From NCBI GenBank assembly GCA_021399445.1, contig JAJTUQ010000002.1, positions 4,960,001 through 5,024,000 of the forward strand: a stretch of DNA of 64,000 nt, written 5' to 3'. Shown piece after piece: positions 48,488 to 59,819 of the stretch (position 1 is the stretch's first letter; each line of letters starts with the position of its first letter). The DNA comes from Xylogone sp. PMI_703 (Eukaryota; Ascomycota; Leotiomycetes). The notes under the pieces were generated by a model. It made no database searches, was not told the DNA's origin, and saw nothing but the letters and a program-made list of their open reading frames with translations. The translations under genes were made by a program, and so were the position numbers.

Positions 48488-50353
48488 CTACCATGAAAAT
48501 GTAGTCTCTCTTGTTCCGTTGACGAACCGTTCGTTATGTCCAACACAAGATAGCTGCACCCATAGCCACCTCTCTTCCGGATTAAAATGCACGTTGTTGA
48601 TCAGAACGCGTGACGGTTCCGGAATAGAATCGTAATCTGGTGGGATACCCTCTGATTCTATGGATAATATCCATGCTAGAACCCGAGCGATAGTAATAGT
48701 GTCAAAACACAGGCCTTCTCTCCTGGCTTTTGACCAAAGCAGCGATATCGCCTGTCGACGGATTCTCCTATCTCGGCATTTCACTGCTGTAAATGCTAGT
48801 GGGATGATTGTACCTAAATCAAGGGTGAATCGTGAAGTTGTAGCAGGATTATCAGAAGAAGTGAGGAGATGATTTGCTTTGGTAACGATTTCTTGGAAAA
48901 GGGGCTTGAAATCTTCATATACCATTTCGGTATGCGTACAGCTAGTAGATAAAAGAATTGACGCGAGGTTGTAATAGAGACTGAGCATCACTGTTTCATC
49001 TGGCATGGTTGTGCTAGTATGCCCTTCTGCAGCATACACAGCCTGGAATGCCGAACGCCATCGGATAAGCTGGGTCGAATAATGATCGTGCTGCTGGATC
49101 CACCACTGTGATACAAGTTCGACAGGGTTTCTATTTCTGTAATAAATAGATCTTCGGTGGAACTGAACAATACCGGCCATGAGGAAATCCCACATTTCAC
49201 GGGCTTCAGTGGTGGTATCGAACGTATCGGGCACCACCATTTCTTCCGTATAGAGCGATGGAGTAGGCTGAGGGTCGTCTCGAGAGGTGGTGAAAGCACC
49301 TGGACAAGGTGGAGGTGCGAATAAAGCCTGAACATCCAATCTGGCAAACATTCGTCCAAGATCATCGATGAGTCCATCTTGAATTTCGGATAAAGAGTCT
49401 TGTGACAATCTGGAACTTAAACCTCGTCTAGCCGTTCTCCAGTCCCCGAGAAGACGGGAGCCTCCTCTTGCGTGTGTAACCACCTGATCGTAGTTTCCTT
49501 GCAAGGCCTCCAGGCACATAAACAAAACACATGACGTCAATGAAGTCCTCAAATGGCGGCGACCATCGGAGAGAATCTTTCGTAGCGAGGCGATGGCTAG
49601 ACTGTACTGTCTCAAGGCAAACCGGTGATGCTCATCCAAATTACGATGATCGATTTGAGGAAATCCTGACAGCGATAGCCGATTCGGTGTTGATGTGACC
49701 TCTAATGATTTGGAAAGGGCTCCGAGAGCGATAATAGCGTGCCGAATCGGGGGATCTCTGTGGCACAACTGGAGGACCTTAACCGTCCAAAATGTGGGAT
49801 CGAAGGAGCCGCAAATCTCGCCCGCTGTCTTCTCACAGAATCGCTGGAAGTACATTCTTTCCTGTTCGTCGCCCAAAACTGCTCCGGAGGGATTCTGAGG
49901 GATAACGGTCATCGGCCGAGGGTGTATCGGCACCGGCGGTGCCTGTTTCGCTGCTTCATCTGGAGCCTCTGGGGCATATCCTCCACATTCTCGACCTAAG
50001 TTATGACATCGTATGCATCCTGGTTTAGTCTCATCGCACTTGACCCGACGCTGCCTGTGTCTCGGGTTAGCCCATTTCGTCCTCTTCTACCGGTCTCCGA
50101 ACCACCCAGTTTCGCTCAGGACAACAAGAATGAGAATCACTTCCTCGCCCTCTGCACAACGACCCGCTAACGGAAAGCTACCGAATATAAGAACCACGAA
50201 TTAAACATACTTGCAGGTCGTACAACCGGTCTTGGATCGGGGACCACTCTTACGTAGGCCTTGGCTCCGGGAGGAAGTCTCGGGGGATGCCGAATCTGGC
50301 GCGGCAAACTGATTGAAGAATTTGTAAACGTTTGGATACGGATGGAAGGACAT
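48488..50353 (-). CDS. Zn2Cys6 transcription factor with fungal-specific C-terminal region
   Basis: Exon 1 (50353-50211) and exon 2 (50054-48488) join to 569 residues. The Zn2Cys6 cluster spans the intron: CTTCKQRRVKC followed by DETKPGCIRCHNLGREC, with Cys 44, 47, 54, 61, 64 and 71 in the exact C-x2-C-x6-C-x6-C-x2-C-x6-C pattern. The rest is the fungal-specific type II region (RFCEKTAGEICGSFDPTFW, LCHRDPPIRHAIIALGALS, FALRQYSLAIASLR), typical of regulators of metabolism or secondary metabolism; the target genes cannot be read from here. The intron is 156 nt, longer than others in the window. The start at 50353 is the only ATG in frame before the cluster. 5.2 kb without genes lie upstream. 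Confidence 0.92.
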
Positions 50354-53300
50354 GATTAAGAGTGTATTGGTCACAGAGCCGCGATTCCCGCATCCAAAGG
50401 CACGGTGCGAGCCAGCCCACCGTGCGCTGCGATGGTTTCGTCAAAACTACACAACTCGGTGCCGCGTGTTTGGTGAGGTTTCGAGGTTTCGGGAGCGGAT
50501 GAAAAAGCGAGTCGTACGAGCGAAAGCGATGCTGGAGGAGTGATCGGAGGGACAACACTACATGTCTCGCAGGAATGAAGCCGATGAAGTTCCTGGTCAA
50601 AAGCACAACGACAGAGTCATGGCCGTGGAGAGAAGGTCCGCTTTCACTGCTGGTCGGTCATGACGGCGAAGGAAAGGGGGGCGAAAGAGGGAACGTCTCG
50701 AGTTGGGGAGAGGAGAAGAGAACGAGTGGTCTGCAACAAGTATTTGTGATGGAATGGATTAATGGATTAATCTATCTCAGTGTGATGGCATGCATGGTCA
50801 TAACTCTCTGGCTAAAATAAAGGCTGGCCAAGCTGACCATAGCGGGCATCGAAGGGGCGCCTTCCTGGGCCATTCCCAGCACGCCTCAGGGCTCGCCAGG
50901 GCCAATATAAAAATGTGACGCTTGGGGACCCGATTGGGACTAGCGCTGCTGGAAGGGGTAGGGCCCCATCCCCCATACTTGGAGCGAATGGGGAGAGGTG
51001 GAGAAGGAAGCGGAGGACGAGGCTGGGGAGTCAAAGAGAGCTTCGTCCTTTGTGTAGGATGGTACTCGAAGGTACTTAGAGGTACTTCGAGTCTCTAGAA
51101 CGTCTTCCTACCACATAGCGTACCAGACTTGGTGCTATCTTGCTCTGTGTGGAGTTGGAGCTGGAGCTGGAGCTGGAGAGGGAACAAATGCGAAGTTGCC
51201 GCTCTCGCAACCTCAGCGTCGCTCCGGCGGAGACTGCGGGTCTGCAGCTGCTGAAAATACTCCGTAAACACCGCAATGAGGGCCCGCTGGATGCACGCGA
51301 AAGTGAGGGTCTGGAGATATGATGCTTGGAATGTCGAGGTTGATACACACAAAGACCGGCAGTTGGGAGCGTTGCTGGGTTGTACCTTCTCCCTCACTCT
51401 TTGCAGCCCGCTCTGAGCAACAAAGCAGAGCATTTCCTCCTCATCAACAGGCCATGATGCTTGCTCAGTCGCATGGCAGGACAGGGTCTGGGCCAGAATC
51501 CGGCAGGCCAGCCAAGGCCGTGAGTCCAGAGAGCAGTGCGGAAGCTTACCTGAGTCTGACAGTCCTGCGCACCATTCGCAAATTACCACTGCGGGCTCGC
51601 CCACAACGGTTTCTGCAAAAAGGGAAAGAGAGTTCACAGCCGCACGGGTACTCCATACAATGGACCCAAGAAGCACAGAAAACCTGGAGAAGCTGGAGTA
51701 CAGGAGCTGGAGCTGTAGCACAGCGCCTGGGGAAGGAGTACATGGAAGATCAGGTTGGTACATTGGCAGCTGCTACACTGTTGCTGTTAGATGTTGCCCA
51801 AGGCGGCTAGACCTTCTTCAGACCGCAGCAACATGCCAGCTCCCGCAACTGCTCACCTCGTCGTTGGGTGTCCGGGCGTTGAGAGGCTGCCTCGTCTCAC
51901 GTGAACCAGTGATGAGCGAGGTGGACGGCAGCCAATCAGGACAGCGCTGAGGACAATCCATGGCTTGCGCCCCCGGTACGGTCATGCACTGCTTCCGAAG
52001 CGAAGCTCGACAGGCTCAATCTATTGGTCACCATACGATGACCAGGGTTACGTGCATGAGTAGCGCCATAATCCCGGCAACTCTGCGGAGATCTCGACCG
52101 AAGTGCCGGAATTTCATGGTTCGTCATACGTGCCTGAGATCGATGGCTTCAGTATGTTGTATTCGCATCATGGGAATGGGAAAAGCAAGCAAGAAAGGGC
52201 AAAGGAGAGGACTACCAGTAGGAACAGGTATGGGGCAAAGAAGAGCTTGTGGGTATGGGACCACAAATCAAAAAGGTAATCAAGTTGCATCGGCAAGCGC
52301 AATCGAAAAGCAAGCAAGCAAGCAATGATCACTTACGAGAGTGGACGACGAGAAATCGGGAGCCACTTTGTTAATCCACCGGCAAGCTACCGCAACCACT
52401 ACCCGCTGATGCACCACTGATGCGACCAGGACAGCAGCCAGTCGCAAGAGAGCACTGTTGCAGTATGGTTTTTCCGTGCTGACTCAGTGGCTTAGCTCTC
52501 TCACTTCGGGATGGGGCCTCCAGCAGAGCAGCAGAGCCCGTTCCTGGAACAGACGGCATCGGACCTGGCAGGCAGAGTCGAGGGAGTACAGAGTACTGCG
52601 CTGTACCAGGACCGTAGAGCTTCTCCTCTGCTACAATCATCTACAGTAAGACCTTCCAGCACACGGCACCGAGTTGACAGCAGCCACGGGCGCTTGGCAT
52701 CACCGATCAGATGCGGTGAATACAACAGGAGACCGACTTCAACCCCTTTTCGGAATTTGTGTTTCTCCTTGCATCACTATGTGCACCCTGTGCACCCTGT
52801 TGCTCTCCTTCCGTTACGATGTGCATTGGCTGCAACGCACTGGTAGACGTGGCTGCTGTTTGCTCTATTCTGTTCTGCTTTGCTCTGCTCTGCTTTGTTT
52901 CAGATCATTTGTGTGAAGCACTTGTTCGATCCTCTTTCACCAACTGCATGATTTCTCCGCCAAGCATCTGACCCAATGCAGCACTCGGTCTCGTGTTGTC
53001 GCAGTTCTACCATTGCTCAACGGTTTGTCACGGAGGATTCGCAGGGGTTCGTCGTCATATAGACGACCGAAACGAGTATCCCAGCTCATCATCATCGTCA
53101 GCCTTGTGCTACCCCTTGGCAGCTTCAGCTTTCAGCCTTCCGCGTCACGTGCTGCACCTCAATCAGCTTTGAGGCAGGGGCTCGGGCCACATGGGGCTAC
53201 CGGTACAAGTTCCCACCAACGGCGTGCAGCGCGAACCAAACCTGGGTTCGCACGTTTTATATTAAACGCGGGGATGACATGCCAATCATGCCAATCATGC

Positions 53301-54260
53301 CTGGATGGTCCTGATCCCAAGACCCCTTCGAATGTATCGCTTTCTCCTGCCATCGTCGATCTGGACTTCGGCCTCGCATCGGCATCTTTGTGGTTGGTCC
53401 TGCTGGAAAGGACATACCACTGGTTGCAGGACATGACCGGTACATTCGTTACGACTCACTCTCCACTCTCTTTGCGCTTTGGATCCTCTTGCTCCGGTAC
53501 TCGCGCTACTGTACAGCTACCGTAGACTATTGTGGCATGAGTGACCAGCTCGAGACGCTACAGCAACACGGTTCTGACCTCGCTGACCTCCCCGCGGAAC
53601 TATTGTTGCTAGCTTGCTAGGTTAGCTCTCAGGGTTGGTTTCCCTGATACGTAGCAGCAAAAGGGCATGTCAGAAATCACTGGTGCTGAAATCGCCATAG
53701 CACATATTGTTTTGTGCGATACCTTGCGGCAATGCTCCCGATAAGTTCAGAAGCTATTGAGCAAGAAAGTGCAGTGTTCAAGCGCATTACATGAAAGAGA
53801 GACTACCACCCTTGTCCCCCCCGTTCTTGTCTGGTTCCATCCAGCTCAAGTGACCGGACGCAGCCCGTGACAGTTGAATTCTGGAGAATACCCCGCGGGG
53901 TCCACTGACTCCCAAGGAGGCGGCGGAGAGAAAGCTGTGTGTGGATCGAGAGTTTCGCATCCAAGAGCTCCATCAGGGCAGGTATCGGCAGTGGCACCTT
54001 TTTCAATGCTTCTTCCCCACATGAAGAGGAACACAGGGAGATACAGAAATCATACGCATTACAACCTTTGCCCCAAGTATCTTGATCTCTCTTCCAATTT
54101 GTGGTTACGAATGCAACCCAGGGACATACTAAAGTAATACGACCAGCATGGTAATTGAGCAACGCCACAGATTTACTTAACTCTGCTGTTAATGTTCTAT
54201 ATTAAGGTATGAACCTCCCTCAGCCTCAATAACCATCCTCCCAGACCGGACCCTCAGTCG
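50354..54260. other. Gene desert upstream of the Zn2Cys6 gene
   Basis: No supported gene. Contains a GGAGCT hexamer repeat (51151-51178, with a degenerate echo near 51690-51715), short duplications such as GTGCACCCT (about 52782-52798) and ATGCCAATC (53278-53297), and CTGCTTTG/CTCTG-rich pyrimidine sequence near 52870. Open frames overlap on both strands without motifs. Confidence 0.5.
51151..51178. repeat. GGAGCT hexanucleotide repeat
   Basis: GGAGTT then GGAGCT repeated about four times. Simple tandem repeat in the desert upstream of the Zn2Cys6 gene. Confidence 0.8.
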
Positions 54261-54391
54261 TACTTTCGTACAGGCCGTATTAAACCACACTTTTTTGTCT
54301 GTGCACTTTCGTGGAAGACTATGGATAAATGCCCCTTGGGGCAATAGAGCACAGACAGGAAAGTGTGGTTTATTGCGCGCTGTACGAAGTA
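54261..54391. mobile_element. Small MITE-like inverted-repeat element (about 131 bp)
   Basis: The left end (TACTTTCGTACAGG, then AAACCACAC and GTCTGTGC, 54261-54304) returns inverted at 54349-54391 (GCACAGAC, GTGTGGTTT, CTGTACGAAGTAT). The arms are about 43 bases, imperfect, with several transition differences. The 44-base centre holds the palindrome GCCCCTTGGGGC (54331-54342). It has no coding capacity. This is a classic short foldback or MITE shape; no other copy was seen in the window. Confidence 0.65.
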
Positions 54392-55578
54392 TATCTCACG
54401 CAACGGTCCGCATGCAACTACTAGGCACAGCACCGTACATTATTTTCTGACACGGTTCTATCAAACCTAATTCTCCACTCGACCGAGAGAAGAAAGCCAG
54501 GGCCTACCACATGATAGGCTAAACAATATAAAACAAGTTGAAGAAGTTTTTTTTTTCTGATCATGCATGAGCAGCCACAGCGGGAAGTTTACCCTATGCA
54601 TTGTTTTCCTTTGGTAATTACCATTTTCCTTTTCTTCGCTTCAAGAATGGTTCCTCAAGCCCCTCTTTCTCTCCTCTTCCTCGGTAGTTCCGAGAAGGGT
54701 AACAGGGTAGCATGCTGTCCGGGTAAATTCAATTTTCCACACAGCAACAACAAAGCTGTTAAATTAATTTATTTCCTGTGTTCATTACATTGCACTATTG
54801 CTCTGCTGTGCCGTCCCGCGCCGCGTAGTACAGTACTATGTTATGCGTGGCATCTGATCTCTTGTCCTGGTCCCATGGATCACGGATTGGCCGCAATGCC
54901 AGATTGCTTCAATCACAGAGCGCCCTGGTAGGGGCGAAAGGAAAAACAAACAACCCGTATAGGTATCTCTTTACGGTATGGAACAAAGCAGAAATTTTAA
55001 TAGAATATATTTTATTGCTCTCAATACAACCTGTTTCCCTTTTATGATGAATTCCTTGCGAAAATAGATCGCAAGATCTCGATTACAACTAATATTCTCA
55101 AAGAGAATTGTAACAGGAAATATTATCTGCGAAAATGCCCTTTTCCCTTCTTCAGACTTCGGCAGGTACAGATTCGGGCATTCCCACTTATTGGAGAAAC
55201 TGAGCAATAATCAAGGGCTAAGAGACCCACGAGTTCGGATTTATAAACCTTCAGATCCGTCTCGGCTGCATGAGTGTGCAGTAGCAAAGATACCACGGTA
55301 CGCATCTACTGGTAGAGTGCATACAGTATCTTGCCGAAATAAGAAAATTAAAAGAGAAAAGGGAAAAAACGAAGAAATCAGATCCCACTTAACAAATCTT
55401 CCGTGCCAGGTAGTATTCATGGAAAGAAGAAAGTGGTGTTTCTCCAGTCGAGTCGGGAGCATTCCCTCCGGGCCTGGTTGGAGTGATCCGAGTGAAATGT
55501 GCGGTATCCTCGGTACTGTGCTATACTCTAACAATGAAAACATTTCCCGTTTGGAATTGCTGCAGGGAGAGAGAGCTT
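54392..55578. other. Intergenic sequence, nothing recognised
   Basis: AT-rich with short frames; forms the 3' flank of the minus-strand gene to its right. No gene recognised. Confidence 0.45.
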
Positions 55579-57729
55579 TCAAATCTCTTCTGTCTTGACA
55601 CGCTTCCGGCCGCGTCGCTCAATGTAGGCTTCTGACTGGCATACTTCAGCTGTGTATCCGCGCTCAACGCACTCATTGCAATGGGTGCTGAGACCGGTGC
55701 AAGGTCCGTTCTTGCGGCGTCTACATGGTGGACATTTGGGTTTGTTGTGAGTGATCTTCTCCGTTGTTGCTGCGGTTGCTGCGGTTGTGGCAGTGGTAAT
55801 ATGAGGAGCTGTGTTTTGGGGAGGGTTGAGGATAGTTTGTTCTTTGTTGGCGCTTCTCTTTCTCTTCTTCGAGTTATTTGTAACGCTGGCAGTAACTTGA
55901 TTTGTGGTAGCTTGGTTTGCCGTAGCTGAGTCTGTAATAGCTGGATTTGTAGTAGCTGGAGTTTTAGTAGTTTGGTTTGTGGTAGCTTTGTTTGTGATAT
56001 CTTGGTTTGTGATATCTTGGTTTGCAATAGCTGAGTTTGTGGTAGCTTGATTGGTAACTGCTGGGTCTGTGATGGCTGGGTTTGTGGTAGATGGGTTTGT
56101 GGTAGCTGAAGTTGCAGCTTGCTGTCCTGCTTTGGTTTGCTTGCTGGCCTTCTTCGAGGTCGAGGTCTTTAGTATAATGGTAGCTCGAGTTCTTCCCTCT
56201 CGAATCAAAAGCGTAGGTTGTTTCTTATCTCCTTCTGTCTTGATAGATTTCTTCGGAATATTTGTAGTATTGGCAACTGTGGTTTGGACTTTGGGAGCTT
56301 TAGTCTGCTCGTCTGATTCATCCTTAACCTTTCTTCTCTTGGAAGTAGTAGATGCTGTAGTTGTAATAGTTTTGGTACTAGCAGTGAGGTTGGTATCTTC
56401 ATCGTTCTTCTCATCATGCTTTCTTTTCTTTGAGTCTTTTGTAGCTCCAGAAGTTGTGGATTGGACTTTGGTATCATGTGACTTAGCCGTTTCCTGGATT
56501 GTCTCGGTCGTTGTTGTTTGGTTGCTGGTAGTGGATGGTATAGTCTTCTCATCTTTATTCTCGAGCTTTCTTTTCTTTGAAAGTCTGGAAATAGAAGTAG
56601 TAGTGGTCGTTGTATCGGCTGCCTGGTTTGCCGGAGATGCTTCGTCATCATCTTTGGTATCCCTTTTTCTTTTCTTTGGACCAGTTGAAGCCGTAGTTGC
56701 GGTAGTGGCTGTTGGCTTATCGCCAGTGGTTGTGTCCTGTTTTGTAGCTTTCTTCCGTTTCTTTGGAGGAGTGTCTGCAGCTGGCAAGGCCCCAGTCATT
56801 GTAGGCTCAATTTCTGGTGCGTCTGGCAGTCTTTTGCGCTTTTTGTTTCCTGGTGGGAGTGGAGTGGTTGTAGATGTAGCGTTTGTTCCGTTGGAACTGA
56901 GATATATGTCTGGTTTCTCCTCATCTTTCTTGACTACCTCTGGAAAGGAATTAGCTAGATCTCAAAGTATAAGCCGGGGCGGATGAAATAAATGGAAAGA
57001 AATCAAGTTGGTTTGGTGAAATCTCAGAAATCATGAGGTACTTGCCTGCTTTTTTGACTGCTTTCTTTGAAGTCTTTTGTTCCTGTGGCTTCTCTCCGTC
57101 CGTTTCTGCTCCTGTCTCCTCCTGCTTGATTCCTTTGTCCTTACTCTTCTCAACATTTGTGTTATTATCCTTTTGATTTGCTGACTTTACTTTCGAAGCC
57201 GGCTTGTTGACCTGTTTGTTCTTTTCGTTCTTGGTTACCTTGGGAGACTTTTTGCTAGATTTTCTATCATTCTCGGTCTCCTGTTCTTCGGATTCCTCGA
57301 TCTCATCAACAAACTTGACCTTTTTCTTTACTTCTTTCTTCTCAACTACCTTCTCTCCACGTCGGAGACGTTGCAAGCGGACAGCCTCTCGACAGGCTTC
57401 TCTCTGCCACTCCGGGAGATTGGGATGCCACTTGCTCTCATCCTCTTCAATATCATACTACAAATCATTAGTCATATGGATACAAGATATTAGATGAATT
57501 CACTTACCTTTCTTGCCTCCTCTTCAGCAAGTCTAGCAGCTTCCTTGGCCTCTTCTTCGGCCTCTTTTGCCATCTGTGCAAGTTCGGCCCTAGTCAAAAG
57601 CTGATCGGCGATGTCTGCTACAGTCAAGGTAGGATTCTCCCTCAGAAGCCTCTCTTTCTTCTTTTCTAGCTCCCGCATCTCCCTGCGCTCCTCCTGAGAC
57701 TTAGCAAAGGCTGCTCTAGTGCGAGCCAT
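55579..57729 (-). CDS. Repetitive basic protein with C-terminal Cys cluster (probably nuclear, unknown function)
   Basis: Exons 57729-57508, 57457-57046 and 56939-55579 give 664 residues. Residues 1-74 are a charged helix (MARTRAAFAK; EEAKEAARLAEEEARK), followed by SKWHPNLPEWQREACREAV. The centre (about 265-440) repeats a module ending in nuclear-localisation-like groups (KKRKK, KKRKR, KKRKL, KKRKH, KRRK, again KKRKR) spaced by Thr/Ser/Asp-rich linkers. A second repeat (about 490-565) has TTNPAITD/ATTNQ units. The last 60 residues hold CPPCRRRKNGPC and HCNECVERGYTAEVC, a C-x2-C-x7-C-x6-C-x2-C-x9-C array like a Zn2Cys6 cluster but at the C-terminus. Intron 2 is a GC-AG intron (G|GCAAGT). The protein looks low-complexity and fast-evolving. 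Start 57729 preferred; an in-frame ATG at 57957 would add 76 residues. Confidence 0.75.
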
Positions 57730-58493
57730 TGTGATAATTGGTGATTGGATATTGTGATTTGAGGCTGTGGTATTTGTTTGAGTAGGATGTATTGGTTGCA
57801 AAGTTGTTGATTGGTGTTTGCAAGGACCAATATAATCTTTTTGAGTGAAGAGGTCTGGAAACTTGAAAAAGGGGGAAGGAAGAAGGTCAAGTATTGAGAA
57901 CTGAGTAGAAGATTTATAGCTAGAATGATTATGCAGTGTCTTAGCCAGATTATCCATCGAGTCTTGTTTTAATCAAGATATACTTGTTGGATTGTTGCTA
58001 ATGTTCGTGGTGTTCAGTTTATTTTGTGGAAGGAAATATTTGTTGCCAATTGAGAGTGGTGGCTTAAGTGTGCGTTGTTCTACTAGCGTCATATCTTATA
58101 GCTACAAACCCTCACGCGTGTTAAGCTGCCAGAGAGTCGCTACTAGACACGGTCGAAGGTGAAGTCGTTGACGCGTTCTTTGAAGTCTCGTCCTTTCAAC
58201 ACCTCGCTCTCGAAGGATTCGCAACCCCGTTCAGCAACTGCACAATACAGCTGTGTAACAACAAAGTTCTCCAAAATCGTCCCAGAGAACAATTGAGAAG
58301 GCTGAATTAATTGCTAATCAGCAAAATTGTGATAAGCATTACATTTGAGATAAGATTTATCTACTGCGAGAGTCACAATGTCACTATGTATATGTGTACT
58401 TTCATATAGGATCCTTTTACCTGCTAGAAGATATTATCTAATTTCTTTCCAGCAATTTCAAGTATTAATTTCAAGTAATATATTATATCAGAT
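57730..58493. other. Intergenic region
   Basis: Promoter side of the repetitive protein gene and 3' flank of the next minus-strand gene. AT-rich towards 58.3-58.5 kb. No gene recognised. Confidence 0.45.
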
Positions 58494-59367
58494 TCAATCT
58501 TCATCAAGTACTGGCATCTGAGTCGAAGTAATCCAATCTTCCAATTTTGCTTGACCTCCCGACGCTGGCCCTTTCCCTTTGTCCCGGGTATCCTTCTTTT
58601 TTACAACAAGACATAAAACACGGCCATATATAGCAAAGCCATCGTATGTAGTTTCCATAGCTACCTTCTTCTTGTCATCGTCGTCTTCTGCACCATTTTC
58701 ATTTAGGATAATGTCATCATCTTTTCTGCGCTTAGGGTCAGGTTCTACCTCCGGGGAAGAATCAAAACTTTGGCCACTATTACGCGTTGTCCTCCTCGGT
58801 CTCTTTGGCCTCTGTGGCTCATCATCTTGAATAAAGAGCGAATCAGGAGCCGCGTCATCTGCAGCAGGAATATTGCTCAAGTCAATATGTTCATCACTCT
58901 CTTCTCTGGGAATAACTGGGCCATCCTCGACCTCAATGGGTGTCTCGTTGGTATTACCAGTGAGCTTGTTGGAGTTAGACTTAAGAGACACTCTATCATT
59001 GAAACGAAAATGCTTCTGTCTAAAGAGAACAGAATGCCTGGTGGTGGTTTCTGTAAGGAATATGGAAACGTCGAAGTCGTCTACCGATCTATAGTGAGTA
59101 GAGACGCTTTAGATCTATGTAGTTGCCTTTACCTTCGACCACAACATCTTTGACTGCTTTCTTCTTCCCTCCTTTTCCCTTGCTACGTTCAATTTCCTCA
59201 TACAGTTTAGGCAGCACAAGTGGCCGTACACTCTCAATGACACGGGGTAGGACTGAATCTCTCGAGTTAAGCAACCAACTTTCTGCAAGCGCAGGATTAT
59301 CAACAAAAATGCGACACTCGAGGACGGAATACTTTGAAATACGCAGATATCTACGTATCGGTGCCAT
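58494..59367 (-). CDS. Conserved fungal protein of unknown function (acidic, nuclear-like)
   Basis: Exons 59367-59133 and 59080-58494 give 273 residues; the acceptor after GGTAG gives the join VVVEDDFDVSIFL. The N-terminal 80 residues are well structured (MAPIRRYLRISKYSVLECRI; NPALAESWLL; LPRVIESVRPLVLPKLYEE), then KGKGGKKK. After the intron come LTETTTRHSVLF and then an acidic, Ser-rich region with a basic RPKRPRRTTR patch, ending with a conserved-looking KVAMETTYDGFAIYGRVLCLVVK and EDWITSTQMPV tail. I remember similar proteins in other ascomycetes, always as hypothetical; basic patches suggest a nuclear protein. No known catalytic motif. The gene is divergent from the alternative NADH dehydrogenase gene. 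Confidence 0.82.
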
Positions 59368-59819
59368 GAGGTTTGACAGGATAAGTTAATTGATATGTTA
59401 TCGAATCACAAGGCTCGGGTTAAGTCGCGACTGAATCTCTCAGCCTTTCATGTTTGCAACGTTTGCTCTCCCCTGATGTCAGCCTCATGCACCTTTATGC
59501 GCCACACCTGTTGACATCACCGAGGTTGAAACTTTATATGATGCAACACGTGCATCATTATTCACATTCAGGATGCTGAAACTCATATTAATTGAAGTAA
59601 AAAGTAAGTTTCCACGTGAAAGTTAAAATTTCTTGAGGCAGACACGTCGTACGGCAGAAGGATAATCACACGCTGCGGGACAAACCGGATCTCGCCTTCG
59701 CCAGTCTGAGCCATACTTTTTGCCCTGTGATATAGTATTTGTCATTATTGAATTAGTTGAGAATATAAAAAGGTACTATTTAAATGCTCTTTTCCTAAAG
59801 CTTATATTCTTCAAGAAGT
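59368..59819. promoter_or_regulatory. Divergent promoter region of the conserved nuclear-like gene and the NADH dehydrogenase gene
   Basis: 452 bases between opposite start codons. AT-rich close to the NADH dehydrogenase start. CACGTG occurs as AACACGTGC (about 59548) and TCCACGTGAA (59612); no other known site. Confidence 0.5.

Noticed and set aside
56051..56986. 311-codon plus-strand frame, Val/Ser/Phe-rich
   Set aside because: Antisense shadow of the repetitive minus-strand gene; its length comes from the repeats.
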